A DNA stretch of 64,000 bases from CAMLIZ01 sp036231905 (GTDB lineage: Bacteria > Pseudomonadota > Gammaproteobacteria > Burkholderiales > Burkholderiaceae_C), in NCBI RefSeq assembly GCF_036231905.1, contig NZ_JAZARE010000003.1, forward strand, positions 558,001-622,000. The letters are read 5' to 3'. Of this stretch, positions 42,601 to 50,248 are shown piece by piece. The notes beneath the pieces are model-generated. The model was not told the origin of the DNA. It worked only from the letters and a program-made list of their open reading frames with translations, and ran no database searches. The position numbers and the translations under genes are program-made. Position 1 is the first letter of the stretch; each line of letters begins with the position of its first letter.

Positions 42601-45241
42601 GATCGACGCGGCGGAAATCGCGGCGCTGCAGGCCTATGCCCGCATCGACCTGCTCGCCGATGGCCGGCCGCTGAACCGGCTGCTGGCGCAGGTGCTGGCG
42701 CAGCACCGGCCGGCCTCGCGCGCGGTGGCGGCGGCCGCCCAGGGCGACGATGCCCGCCCCCTGCCGGACCGGCGCCAGCGCGCCGCCATCGCGGAGGCAC
42801 CCTGGGCCCATGAGCCGGCGCCCAGCCAGTTCCTGGCGCAGGGCGCCGAGTTCGAGATCCGGCTGGACAGCCAGCGCGTCACACCGCGGCCATGGGCCAA
42901 TGTGCTGGCCAACCCGGACTTCGGCTGCCTGCTCACCGAAAGCGGCGGCGGCTTCACCTGGGCCCGCAACAGCCGCATGAACCAGCTCACCGGCTGGAGC
43001 AACGACGCGCTGCTGGACCCGGCCAGCGAACACTTCCTTCTGCAGGACGCCGGCACCCGCGAAACCTGGGGCCTGCTGCCCACGCTGGAACGCAACGGCC
43101 TGCAGGGCTATCGCGTCACCCACACCCAGGGCGAGAGCCGCTTCAGCCATGAACGCGGCGCACTCGCGGTGGACGTGCGGGTGGCGGTGCATCCGCAGGC
43201 GAGTGCCAAGGTGCTGCAGCTGCAGCTGCGCAACACCGGCGATCAGCCCCGCATGCTGCGCCTGGTGGGCATGGTGGAGTGGGTGCTGGGCGCGCAGCGT
43301 GCCGACCGCTGGACCGTGGCCACCGAGTTCGTGCCGGAACTGCAGGCGGTGCTGGCACGCCAGCTGGAGCACCAGGGCGGCTTCGGCGGTGGCACCGCCT
43401 TCCTCATGCTGTGCGGGCCGCGCGCCACGCAGTGGACCTGCGCGCGCGAGGAGTTCTTCGATGCGCTGGGCCGCCTGCGCGTGCCCCGCGCGTTGGGCGG
43501 CGCCGCCGGGCTGGGGCTGGACCCCTGTGGTGCGCTCGACGCCACGCTGGTGCTGCCGGCAGGGGGCGAAGTGAACTGCAGCTGGGTGCTGGGCTGGGGC
43601 GACACGCGCGAGGCGGCGCTGGACCTGGCCGAGCGCCTGCAGGTCGATGGCGCGGCTGCGGCCGTGCCCGATGCCGCCGCCGCGGCCTGGCAGCAGCGGC
43701 TGGGCACGGTGAGCGTGCGCACGCCGGATCCCCTGTTCGATGCGCTGGTCAACCATTGGCTGCCCTACCAGGCCACGGCCTGCCGGCTGTGGGGGCGCAG
43801 CGGCTTCTACCAGGCCGGCGGCGCCATCGGGTTCCGCGACCAGCTGCAGGATGCGATGGGGCTGGCCCATGCGGCCCCCCAGCAGCTGCGTGACCAGCTG
43901 CTGCTGCATGCCTCGCGCCAGTTCCCGGAAGGCGATGTGCAGCATTGGTGGCACCCACCCACCGGTGCCGGCGTGCGCACCCGCATGAGCGACGACCTGC
44001 TCTGGCTGCCCCTTGCCATCCAGCACTACCTGCAGCTCACCGGCGACGAGGCCGTGCTGGAGACGCCGCTGCCCTTCATCGAAGGCCAGCCGGTGCCCGA
44101 CGGGCAGGACGAGCTCTACGCCACACCCAGCGTCAGCCGGCGCAGCGCCACGCTGTACGAACATGCGGCGCTGGCGATCGACCGGGCGCTGAAGTTCGGC
44201 GCCCATGGCCTGCCGCTGATGGGCAGCGGCGACTGGAACGACGGCATGAACCGGGTGGGCCACCAGGGCCGTGGCGAGTCGGTGTGGCTGGGCTGGTTCC
44301 TGCTGGTGCTGCTGCGCGACTGGCTGCCGCGCGCCCAGGCACGCGCCGACGAGCCGCGCGCCCGCCGGTGGGCCGAGGCCCGGCAGGCGTTGCAAGCCGC
44401 GATGCAGCAGCACGGCTGGGACGGCCGCTGGTACCGCCGTGCCTACTTCGACAACGGCCATCCGCTGGGCTCGCACCTTAATGCCGAATGCCAGATCGAC
44501 CTGATCGCGCAGGCCTGGGCGGTGTTTGCCTCGCCGCCGGGCGATGCGCGGGCCCGCGAGGCCATGGCCAGCGCCGACAGCCGCCTGGTGGACCGGCGCA
44601 CCGGTGTCATCCAGCTGCTGCACCCGCCGCTGCAGTGGCAGGCGGACGACGCCGGCTACATCCAGGCCTATCCGCCGGGCGTGCGTGAAAACGGCGGCCA
44701 GTACTCGCATGCCGCCGTGTGGGCCCTGATGGCCCAGGCGGAGCTGGGCAACGCCGAGCTCGCCTGGGAGTACTTCACCCTGCTGAGCCCGGCCCACCGC
44801 AGCCGCGGCGCCGCCGCCCAGCGCCGCTACCGGCTGGAACCCTATGTGATGCCGGGCGACGTGTACTCGCAAGCCCCCTACGAGGGCCGCGGCGGCTGGA
44901 GCTGGTACACCGGCTCGGCCGCCTGGCTGTACCGTGCCGCGCTGGAGTCCCTGCTCGGCCTTGTGTTGCGCGCCGACAAGCTGTGCTTCTCGCCCTGCCT
45001 GCCGCCGCACTGGCCCGAAGCCGAGCTCACGCTCAGGCTGTACGAGGGCCACCCGCTGCGGGTGTTGCTGCGTGCGCCGGGCGCGGCCCAGGAGCTGCCC
45101 GCGAACGCGCGCCGCGTGGCGGTGGGCGAATGGGTGGCGCCGCACACGCTGGCACCGGACACGCTGCTGGTGGTGGACGTTCCGTCGCCGCGCAGGCCGC
45201 CGCAGGCGCACAGCAGCGAGCCCGCGGCGGCGGAGGCGTAG
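36650..45241 (+). CDS. ndvB: Cyclic beta-glucan synthase (NdvB/ChvB family), GT84 + GH94
   Basis: A 2863-residue inner-membrane enzyme of the NdvB/ChvB type (usually about 2800). An N-terminal domain and hydrophobic segments near 425-475 are followed by the GT84 glycosyltransferase (TLDSDTQLPPGSLREL near 645, DLFGEGSFAGKGLIHV, RHRWTRGDWQLLP). Further segments lie near 845-875 and 965-1010. A glycoamylase-like domain follows (IDFSFLYDPQRRLFHVGY near 1275, FLAHHQGMSLAAL near 1490). The C-terminal GH94 phosphorylase-like half has SGDWNDGMNRVGHQG near 2525. The family makes, cyclises and trims beta-1,2-glucans for osmotic adaptation and host interaction; linkage specificity is inferred. Coupled to the small upstream gene. 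Confidence 0.93.
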   Translation: MARPQTGESASALSPSRTPVFAPAARGLAALRSEARAFLTSAGAVPQPVRAALFGREGFHQHGISLAMGQPVERRRGRRRPRTPPFFPRLLDNLQALARARAYLERVDREGDALSPAAEWLLDNFHLIEAQAPEIRSALPAHYYAHLPKLRGEPLAGLPRIYGIAWAFVAHTDSNFDPQLLAHFLQAYQAVDTLTLGELWALPTTLRVVLMENLARLAETVASNKAAREAATWCCDHPDRTTEAELDALFARAQRRGVQLAFLAQMSQRVHGPNPGDAAQWQGWLAAHVPDATAHLAAAQAEQAANNVSVSHAVNALRSMANFDWGALVNAVSPVLQRLRTAPSFRESSELTRDQCTHAIERLAQQAGVAELEVAERALALAEESDATRRLGPAHYLIGAGRAQLAAALGQAPSRPWHSPRWRWAVYSGALVLGTIGLVNAALAGQALVPWAELLSVILLAVPASECAVALVHRLAAETMPVQRLPRLALEGGLQEEHRTLVVIPCMLDNSEAIARQAQWLEECFLANPERHCQFALLSDWLDAPQRQAANDALLLDAARAAVQALNLRHGGQAVVGEGEEGTAGEHAPARFLLLHRERSWSDSEAAWIGWERKRGKLEQLVSHLAGAAPSPFIDLQAESRIAPGTQFVVTLDSDTQLPPGSLRELVAVAAHPLNQPQLAPHSGRVVGGHAVLQPRIAAPIPPRETVTPFGWLHCGGHWGLDAYGNGSSEVYQDLFGEGSFAGKGLIHVRAFHAALRERIPEGRLLSHDLYEGIWARCAHLSDVALFERQPMHPDADAARRHRWTRGDWQLLPFLRAALHGGVGAVNLWKMVDNLRRSLMAPMSVALLWWSFTLEGVAPGRAVLLVFAAYAAGPLLGALASLVPRQRGVALAHLLREGGRDVARALLGGVWQLAALMDQALLRADAIGRAVWRMAVSRRHLLQWTTAAQAESGAPAELPTLLRRHAPACVAAVAWTVLGLLQHDAHVGWLLGFGLLWLLSPLAFWLMGQPLVRLAPGRPLPGADRQYLQELARDTWRLFERSVSADHHHLPPAHLQLEPRSMLAHQTSPTHIGLYLLATVSAHRLGFIGTDELTERLQQTLGTLERLPRHRGHFHQAIDTQSLRTLAPPYVSTVDSGNLAAHLWAVAQACREFASGPAPHDAMQQALRTAVLRLRHASDATLRSWLQEAPLQALLQEDLWVAWRRDPARLRRLLDAAQAVWAERTAQATQERPELQPLADLLRQLDSLLRDREVDRDQWAGALRALAERADMIAGAIDFSFLYDPQRRLFHVGYRPADAALETTYHDLLASDSRLASYVAIAKGDVPRRHWSVLARPFIGVRARPTLRSWSGSMFEYLMPSLVLDEPCGGLLQRALAAAVQEQRDFGQARGLPWGVSESAYFAQDTTLAFQQARFGVPRLALRRTPVGDKVVAPHASVLAAMVDTAAAVSNLKRLERLGTRGLCGFVDAIDFTASRRGDEGQPQVVPTFLAHHQGMSLAALCNVLHGNAVRGWFMRAPLAQSHAALLQERLPREIVFQAGQVRQRAAQPAQAPAQSSARVIDPSLAPLDGVPTQLLGNGSYSVTLRPGGAGASCWRGHAVSRSRDDALRDAHGHWLMLRRADDVEFHSLSRAPNPRPDALYTTRFFNDRVEFDAECDDWESKVTVWVSADDDVEFRRVMLHNLADTDTEFELLSWFEVVLGSQGAEAAHPAFAGLFVQAHAAGEHGVLLERRPRAAGETPVWGAHFLATCDVPPAALRITCDRARLLPRLGQVSQARPGPSQQPRADGQLDTGLDPVASLAVRLVVPAQARVSLTFATAAGDDAASLRALMDKYSQDAHLQRARRMSATLTRIRHRELDIAPDDLHAIQDLTSLMLHTPSRPRPAPAQALDKRVLSRFGISGDKPIMMVRVNAAQGVPLVHTLLAAQRLWAGAGLACDLVVVNGEPAATLAPLQEHISALHQALGSSTREQTDPGGVHVLRLQEIDAAEIAALQAYARIDLLADGRPLNRLLAQVLAQHRPASRAVAAAAQGDDARPLPDRRQRAAIAEAPWAHEPAPSQFLAQGAEFEIRLDSQRVTPRPWANVLANPDFGCLLTESGGGFTWARNSRMNQLTGWSNDALLDPASEHFLLQDAGTRETWGLLPTLERNGLQGYRVTHTQGESRFSHERGALAVDVRVAVHPQASAKVLQLQLRNTGDQPRMLRLVGMVEWVLGAQRADRWTVATEFVPELQAVLARQLEHQGGFGGGTAFLMLCGPRATQWTCAREEFFDALGRLRVPRALGGAAGLGLDPCGALDATLVLPAGGEVNCSWVLGWGDTREAALDLAERLQVDGAAAAVPDAAAAAWQQRLGTVSVRTPDPLFDALVNHWLPYQATACRLWGRSGFYQAGGAIGFRDQLQDAMGLAHAAPQQLRDQLLLHASRQFPEGDVQHWWHPPTGAGVRTRMSDDLLWLPLAIQHYLQLTGDEAVLETPLPFIEGQPVPDGQDELYATPSVSRRSATLYEHAALAIDRALKFGAHGLPLMGSGDWNDGMNRVGHQGRGESVWLGWFLLVLLRDWLPRAQARADEPRARRWAEARQALQAAMQQHGWDGRWYRRAYFDNGHPLGSHLNAECQIDLIAQAWAVFASPPGDARAREAMASADSRLVDRRTGVIQLLHPPLQWQADDAGYIQAYPPGVRENGGQYSHAAVWALMAQAELGNAELAWEYFTLLSPAHRSRGAAAQRRYRLEPYVMPGDVYSQAPYEGRGGWSWYTGSAAWLYRAALESLLGLVLRADKLCFSPCLPPHWPEAELTLRLYEGHPLRVLLRAPGAAQELPANARRVAVGEWVAPHTLAPDTLLVVDVPSPRRPPQAHSSEPAAAEA

Positions 45242-45260
45242 GCGCAGGCCCAGGGGGCGC

Positions 45261-47384
45261 TCAGAACAGCCACTCGCCGGACAGGCGCAGCGTGCGCGGG
45301 GCGCCGGCCAGCACGCCGCCGTAGTTGACGTTCTCCCAGTAGCGCCGGTTGGCGAGGTTCTGCACCTGCAGGCGCCACACGCTCGGCACGCCGGCCACCT
45401 GCACGGCATAACGCACACCGGCGTCCCAGCGGGTGAATGCCGGCACCTTGAGCGAGTTGGCCTGGTCCAGCGCCCGCTCACCGGTGTGCACGAGGCCGCC
45501 ATTCACGCTGAGGCCCGGGAGCGCCGCCACGCGCCAGTCGAGCCAGGCACTGGCCTGCAGCCGCGCCACGTTGGCCGGCCGCTTGCCCTCGCGTGCGTCC
45601 CGCGTGCCCTGCACCCGGGCATCCAGCCAGCTGACGCCCGCCACCGCCTGCAGGCCGCGCGCAAGCTCGCCGTTCAAGGCCAGCTCCAGGCCCTGGTGCC
45701 GCTGGCGGCCCAGTGTCTTGAAGACACCATCGTTCGCATCCACCGCCTGCAAGGGCTTGTCGATGTGGAACAGGGCCAGCGACGCCGACAGCGCAGGCCG
45801 CGGCCTCCACTTCACACCGGTTTCGATCTGCTGGCTGCGGATGGGGTCGAGCCGCTCGCCGCGGTTGCTCGCGGCATTGGGCGCGTAGGCGCCCTGCTCC
45901 AGGCCTTCGGTGTAGCTCGCATAGGCGGTCACGGCCTTGTTCGGCAGCCACACCAGCGCAGCCGAGGGCACCGTGACCTGCGCGCTGTAGTCGCGCTGCG
46001 TGCCGCTGGCGCTGCGGGACTCGGACCGGTACGCGATGGTGCGCAGGCCCGCCAGCACGCGCCAGTGTTCGTTCAACGAGATCGTGTCGCTCGCAAAGAG
46101 GCTGGGCTGGCGGGCGCTGCCCTGGTTCTTGGCCGGTGGGTCGGAGAAGTCGGGCTGCGCGCTGTAGACCGGTGCAAAGATGTTGCCCACCGTGAGGCCG
46201 TCGTTCGGGAACCAGCCGCCGTCCGAAGTCCTGAGCCGGCTGTCGGACACACCGATCACCACATCGTGCTGCACGCCGGCGGCGCGGAGGTGGCCGTTCA
46301 GGTAGGCCTGGGCCGCGACGGTGGTGAAGCGCTGGTCGGGTGAGTAGTAGTAGTCGCCGCTGGTGATGGTGCCGTCGCGAGCCACCTCGTACACGTCCGG
46401 AAAGGCGGCATCGCGCTCGGTGCGGCTGTAGCCCAGCTGCGCGATCAGGTCCCATCGCTGGCCCAGGCCTTGTTCCAGGCGCACGCCGACGTTGGAGGCG
46501 TCGGTGCGGTACTGGCCCCAGGGCTGGCCGAGCAGCGTGCGCGGGTTGAAGCTGTCGGCCGGCACCACCGTGCCATCGCTGCGCGGGCCGATCACTGGCT
46601 GGGCCGCCAGCTTCTTGTGCTGGTGGTCGGCGTCCAGCCGAAGCAGGGTGCCGGGCGCCAGCTGCACATCCAGCGCCAGGCCGGCGGTGGCGCGCGACAG
46701 GTCACCCGCATGCGTGAAGTCGCCTTGCTTTTCGCCGGCCAGGTTGACCCGGTACGCCAGCGTGCCGCTGGCGCCGATGGCCCCGCTGGTGTCCACATGC
46801 GCATAGCGTCCGCCGAAGCAGCGCAGCTCGGCGTCGACGCTGGTGAAGGCGCGGCGCGTGGGCCGCTTGAGGATGTAGTTGACCAACCCGCTGGGCTCGC
46901 CCACGCCGTAGAGGAAGCCGGACAGCCCCTTCAGCACGTCCACGCGCTCCATGTGCTCGAGCGGGATGTCGGCGTAGACGTTGGTCGGCAGGCCGTCGCG
47001 GCGCACGCTGTTGAGCGCGTTCGCCGAGAACCCGCGCACGGCGATGCCGTCGTAGGCCCCGCCGAAGGAGGCCGGCTGCACGCCCGGATCGTTCTTCAGC
47101 ACGTCCTGCACGGTGCGGGCGCGCTGGTTGTCGATCAGCTCCCGGCTGTAGGAGCCGATGGAAAACGGCAGCTCGTGCAGGGGCTGCACACCGAGTGCAC
47201 CGGCGTTCACGTCGCGGTTCACATACAGCGTTTCCTTCTTCGCGCTGATGATCACCTGCTCGACCGGCACGGCCTCGTGGTCAGCGCCTGCGGCCTGGGC
47301 CTGCGCGTTGTGGACGCAGGCGATGGCTGCCATCGCGGCCACATGCACCCCGGTGCAGCGAAAGTTCTTCGGGGTCATGCTCAT
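45261..47384 (-). CDS. TonB-dependent siderophore receptor
   Basis: A 707-residue outer-membrane receptor. The ATG at 47384 overlaps the stop of the DUF4198 gene (ATGA). Signal peptide about 1-31 (ending QAQA). The plug domain holds TVQDVLKNDPGVQ, IAVRGFSANALNSVRRDGLP and VDVLKGLSGFLYGVGEPSGLVN, the FpvA/FhuE-type siderophore-receptor pattern. The beta-barrel ends LRLSGEWLF with the required terminal Phe. There is no N-terminal STN signalling domain, so it should not drive a FecR-type cascade. It shares a Fur-box promoter region with the diaminopropionate operon and is the likely importer of its product. Confidence 0.95.
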   Translation of the reverse strand: MSMTPKNFRCTGVHVAAMAAIACVHNAQAQAAGADHEAVPVEQVIISAKKETLYVNRDVNAGALGVQPLHELPFSIGSYSRELIDNQRARTVQDVLKNDPGVQPASFGGAYDGIAVRGFSANALNSVRRDGLPTNVYADIPLEHMERVDVLKGLSGFLYGVGEPSGLVNYILKRPTRRAFTSVDAELRCFGGRYAHVDTSGAIGASGTLAYRVNLAGEKQGDFTHAGDLSRATAGLALDVQLAPGTLLRLDADHQHKKLAAQPVIGPRSDGTVVPADSFNPRTLLGQPWGQYRTDASNVGVRLEQGLGQRWDLIAQLGYSRTERDAAFPDVYEVARDGTITSGDYYYSPDQRFTTVAAQAYLNGHLRAAGVQHDVVIGVSDSRLRTSDGGWFPNDGLTVGNIFAPVYSAQPDFSDPPAKNQGSARQPSLFASDTISLNEHWRVLAGLRTIAYRSESRSASGTQRDYSAQVTVPSAALVWLPNKAVTAYASYTEGLEQGAYAPNAASNRGERLDPIRSQQIETGVKWRPRPALSASLALFHIDKPLQAVDANDGVFKTLGRQRHQGLELALNGELARGLQAVAGVSWLDARVQGTRDAREGKRPANVARLQASAWLDWRVAALPGLSVNGGLVHTGERALDQANSLKVPAFTRWDAGVRYAVQVAGVPSVWRLQVQNLANRRYWENVNYGGVLAGAPRTLRLSGEWLF

Positions 47385-48088
47385 TCGGCCCGGTACTGCG
47401 CAGGGCGCGGGTTCTCGACCACCAGCCCCTCGGGCTGGGCAAAGCTCAGGGTGGCGCGGTGCACCAGCGTGTCGTAGCGCTGCCCGCTCACCTCCCCGGT
47501 GCGCGGCTCGCGTGTTTCCACCTCCAGCACGTACTCGCCGCGCCAGGGTGTGTCGATGCGCACCCGCCCCTGCGTGTCGATGTCGTGCACCTGGATCCAC
47601 AGGCTGGGCGCAATCACCTTCAGCGTGCCCTGCCGCAGCGGCGCGTCGCGGAAGTGGATGGCGAAGAGGTTGGGCTCACCCGCCGGCACGATGTCCAGCG
47701 CCATGGCCGCGGGCGTCGCCTGCAGCGGCCAGGGCGCGCGCCGGCTGTGGTACAGCGTGTGCACACCACCGGGGCTGGATGGGTTGTTGCGGACACCGGT
47801 GGATCGCGCCTGCGCCAGCGCGCCGCCCTCCCCCAGGCCACCCTGCAGCATGAAACCCGTGCCCCGCAGCTGCCACGTCAGCGCCCGTGTCTGCGCGCCG
47901 GCCGTGCGCTCGGCACGCAGCAGCACCAGGTGGTCCAGCTTGCCGGGGCTGCGTTCGTTCAGGCGGATTTCCGGCTCGCCGTACTGCACCTGCATCTCGC
48001 CGCTGCCGGCGGGTGCGATCCAGAGGCTGTGCGCCATCGCCAGCGGGCTGGCCAACGCGCTGACCAGCGCGAGCAATGTGGGTCTCAT
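47381..48088 (-). CDS. Periplasmic DUF4198-family protein
   Basis: A 235-residue exported protein. The ATG at 48088 has GGAGATCGC directly upstream. The signal peptide ends at LAMA, and the mature part opens HSLWIAP, the usual start of DUF4198 proteins. Conserved His residues near the mature N-terminus and beta-rich repeats fit the family, members of which accompany metal-related TonB receptors. It is the first gene of the leftward, Fur-box-controlled transcript and is coupled to the TonB receptor. Its exact task (metal or ligand handling in the periplasm) is inferred from this position only. Confidence 0.8.
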   Translation of the reverse strand: MRPTLLALVSALASPLAMAHSLWIAPAGSGEMQVQYGEPEIRLNERSPGKLDHLVLLRAERTAGAQTRALTWQLRGTGFMLQGGLGEGGALAQARSTGVRNNPSSPGGVHTLYHSRRAPWPLQATPAAMALDIVPAGEPNLFAIHFRDAPLRQGTLKVIAPSLWIQVHDIDTQGRVRIDTPWRGEYVLEVETREPRTGEVSGQRYDTLVHRATLSFAQPEGLVVENPRPAQYRAE

Positions 48089-48113
48089 GCGATCTCCATG
48101 TCGTGATAAAGGC

Positions 48114-48133
48114 AAATGCGAATCATTCTCATT
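48114..48133. promoter_or_regulatory. Fur box in a divergent promoter region
   Basis: AATGCGAATCATTCTCATT (48115-48133) agrees well with the 19-base Fur consensus GATAATGATAATCATTATC, especially GAATCATTCTCATT. It lies in the 99-base gap between the DUF4198/TonB-receptor transcript and the oxygenase-led operon, placed to repress both when iron is plentiful. Confidence 0.8.
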
Positions 48134-48187
48134 CTATGTCCTAGCATGCGCCTCCGTCCACAACACCAAGAGCTCAGGGAAGACTCG

Positions 48188-49240
48188 ATGACCCATTCAA
48201 CCGATACACCCGTTCGTGCGCCCCTCCACGTTCACCCGCTGACACCACGCGAGTGCGCCGGCATCGAGCAGCTGGTCGACCAGCTGGCCGCCAGCTTCGG
48301 CAGCGTGGAGACCTCCGAGTTCGCCGACGCCTGCGCATTGGCGGCTCAGGAGCTGCCCCGCCCCTTGCGTGAGCTCGCCCACCGCTTCAAGCACCTGCAC
48401 CTGCCCTGCAGTGCGCTGCTGATCCGCGGCGTGCCGGTGGACGACAGCCGCATCGGGCCGTCGCCGGCGCACTGGGACGCCACCTGGCGCAACCCGCCCA
48501 CCCTGCGCGAGGAGATCGCGCAATGCCTGCTCACCTCGGCCCTGGGCGAGATCTTCGGCTGGCGCACGCAGGAGAACGGCCGCTTCCTGCGCCACATCGT
48601 GCCGATCGAGCGCGACCGCGGCGAGCAGCTGGGCGGCGGCAGCAGCGTGACGCTGGTGTGGCACAACGAAGAAGCGTTCCACGAGCACCGTTGCGACTTC
48701 CTGTCCATCGTCTGCTACCGCAACGAGGAACGGGCTGAGACCATCCTTGCCACCATCGACGACTTCGACGTGCCGGACGACCTATGGGCCGTGCTGTCCG
48801 CGCCCCGCTTCGTGGTGCTGCCGGACACCTCCCACCTGCCGGACCAGAACATCAGCGCCCACTGGCGGCTGGACGACGACGCCTTCGAGCGTATCCGCCG
48901 CATGTATGCCGAGCCTTGCCCGGTGCCCGCGCTCAGCGGCTCGCGCCGGCGCCCGTTCATCCAGGTGGACGAGGCCTACATGCGTGCCGTCGATGGCGAC
49001 ACGCAGGCGCAGGCGGCCTTCGACTGGCTGATCGGGCGCTTCAATGCGCACAAGTGCTCCGTGGTGCTGGAGCCCGGCGACATGCTGTGGATCGACAACA
49101 AGCGGGCGGTGCACGGCCGCTCGGTCTACCAGCCCAACTACGGGCCGCGCCACCGCTGGCTGCGGCGCGTCAACGTCACCATGAACCTGCGCGGTTCCAT
49201 GCCCCTGCGCGAGCACGCCGTCGCCCGCCACATCGTCTGA
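48188..49240 (+). CDS. Fe(II)/2-oxoglutarate oxygenase, clavaminate synthase/VioC-like (HxE type)
   Basis: A 350-residue TauD-superfamily oxygenase. The ATG at 48188 follows AGGGAAG. The iron ligands are His159-Asn-Glu161 (VWHNEEAFHEHRCDF) and His309 (AVHGRSV); the 2-oxoglutarate-binding Arg is probably Arg323 or Arg326. Use of Glu in place of Asp is typical of the clavaminate synthase, AsnO and VioC group, which hydroxylates free or carrier-bound amino acids such as Asn or Arg at carbon 3. It is the first gene of the Fur-box operon. The substrate is not predictable; diaminopropionate-derived intermediates or a free amino acid are candidates. Confidence 0.88.
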   Translation: MTHSTDTPVRAPLHVHPLTPRECAGIEQLVDQLAASFGSVETSEFADACALAAQELPRPLRELAHRFKHLHLPCSALLIRGVPVDDSRIGPSPAHWDATWRNPPTLREEIAQCLLTSALGEIFGWRTQENGRFLRHIVPIERDRGEQLGGGSSVTLVWHNEEAFHEHRCDFLSIVCYRNEERAETILATIDDFDVPDDLWAVLSAPRFVVLPDTSHLPDQNISAHWRLDDDAFERIRRMYAEPCPVPALSGSRRRPFIQVDEAYMRAVDGDTQAQAAFDWLIGRFNAHKCSVVLEPGDMLWIDNKRAVHGRSVYQPNYGPRHRWLRRVNVTMNLRGSMPLREHAVARHIV

Positions 49241-49249
49241 GGAGCCCCC

Positions 49250-50248
49250 ATGCCAGCCATTCATGCCGCCGAGGCAGGCGCAAGCCTGCGCGTCATCAGC
49301 AAACGGGAGCTCGCCAGCCTGCGCTACGAGCTCGACGAAGTGCTGCAGGTCGTTCAAGGCGCCTACCGCGCCGTTGCCGAAGGCCGCTCCGCCAATCCCG
49401 CCAAGCTCACGGTCAAGCCCCCCGATGGCCGCTGCGTGGCCTACGCCATGCTGGGCCGCGACGGCGACCGCGGCACCGTGGCGGTCAAGACCTCCTACAA
49501 ACACGGCCCCGAGGGTGACAAGGCCGACCAGCGCTACTACACCACGCTGTCGCTGTACGACGAGCACACCGGCCTGCCGATCGCGCTGATGGACTGCAGC
49601 CTGGTCGGCAGCCTGCGCACGCCGGCCGCCTCCGCGCTGATCGCCCAGGCCTGCGCCCGGCCGGGGGCCAGCACCGCGCTGGTGGTGGGCTGCGGCGTGC
49701 AGGGCACGATGGCGCTGCCCTTCCTGGTGCGCCGCCTGCCGGGGCTGCAGCGGCTGATCGTGCACGGGCACCACGTTGCCGGTATCGACGCGGTGCTGAG
49801 TGCCATGCACCAGCACCACCCGGGCCGCCAGGTCGAGGTGTCGCATGACCTGCGCCGCGCCGCGCAGGAGGCCGACATCGTGGTGGGTGCGGCCGGCCCG
49901 GCCTCGCCCGAAGCGGTGGACGCCAGCTGGCTGCGCCCCGGCGCACTGTGCATCCTCGTCGGCTACGGCATCGACAGGCAGGCCCTGCACCGCGCCGACT
50001 GGCGCGTGGCCACCAGCGCCGAGCAGATGCAGGTCACCGGCACGGACCTCGCCGTGGACGGCGTGCTGCCGGCCATCAATGCGGAGCTGCCCCAGATCCT
50101 GGTGGGCACTCAGCCCGGCCGGCGCGACGACCACCACCGCGTGTTTGCCTACAACAGCGGCATGGTGGTGACCGACATCGCGCTGGGGCGGCTGATGGCC
50201 GAGCGCGCGCTGGCACAGGGCCTGGGACGGGAGGTGGCGCTGTGGTGA
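49250..50248 (+). CDS. sbnB: SbnB-like N-(amino-carboxyethyl)-glutamate dehydrogenase (OCD/mu-crystallin family)
   Basis: A 332-residue member of the ornithine cyclodeaminase family. NAD-binding VVGCGVQGTMAL at about 144-155, preceded by VGSLRTPAASALIAQACARPG, the family's hallmark segment. In staphyloferrin B and zwittermicin/viomycin pathways this enzyme oxidatively splits N-(1-amino-1-carboxy-2-ethyl)-glutamate to L-2,3-diaminopropionate and 2-oxoglutarate. It is called SbnB-like rather than ornithine cyclodeaminase because an SbnA-like gene lies in the same operon. It starts nine bases after the oxygenase stop, and its stop overlaps the GTG of the decarboxylase. Confidence 0.87.
   Translation: MPAIHAAEAGASLRVISKRELASLRYELDEVLQVVQGAYRAVAEGRSANPAKLTVKPPDGRCVAYAMLGRDGDRGTVAVKTSYKHGPEGDKADQRYYTTLSLYDEHTGLPIALMDCSLVGSLRTPAASALIAQACARPGASTALVVGCGVQGTMALPFLVRRLPGLQRLIVHGHHVAGIDAVLSAMHQHHPGRQVEVSHDLRRAAQEADIVVGAAGPASPEAVDASWLRPGALCILVGYGIDRQALHRADWRVATSAEQMQVTGTDLAVDGVLPAINAELPQILVGTQPGRRDDHHRVFAYNSGMVVTDIALGRLMAERALAQGLGREVALW

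Noticed and set aside
40586..45502. A 1638-codon open frame antisense to the glucan synthase
   Set aside because: It lies opposite a gene with clear GT84/GH94 motifs and its translation is low-complexity Arg/Ala/Gly/Gln/His-rich, typical of shadow frames in GC-rich DNA.
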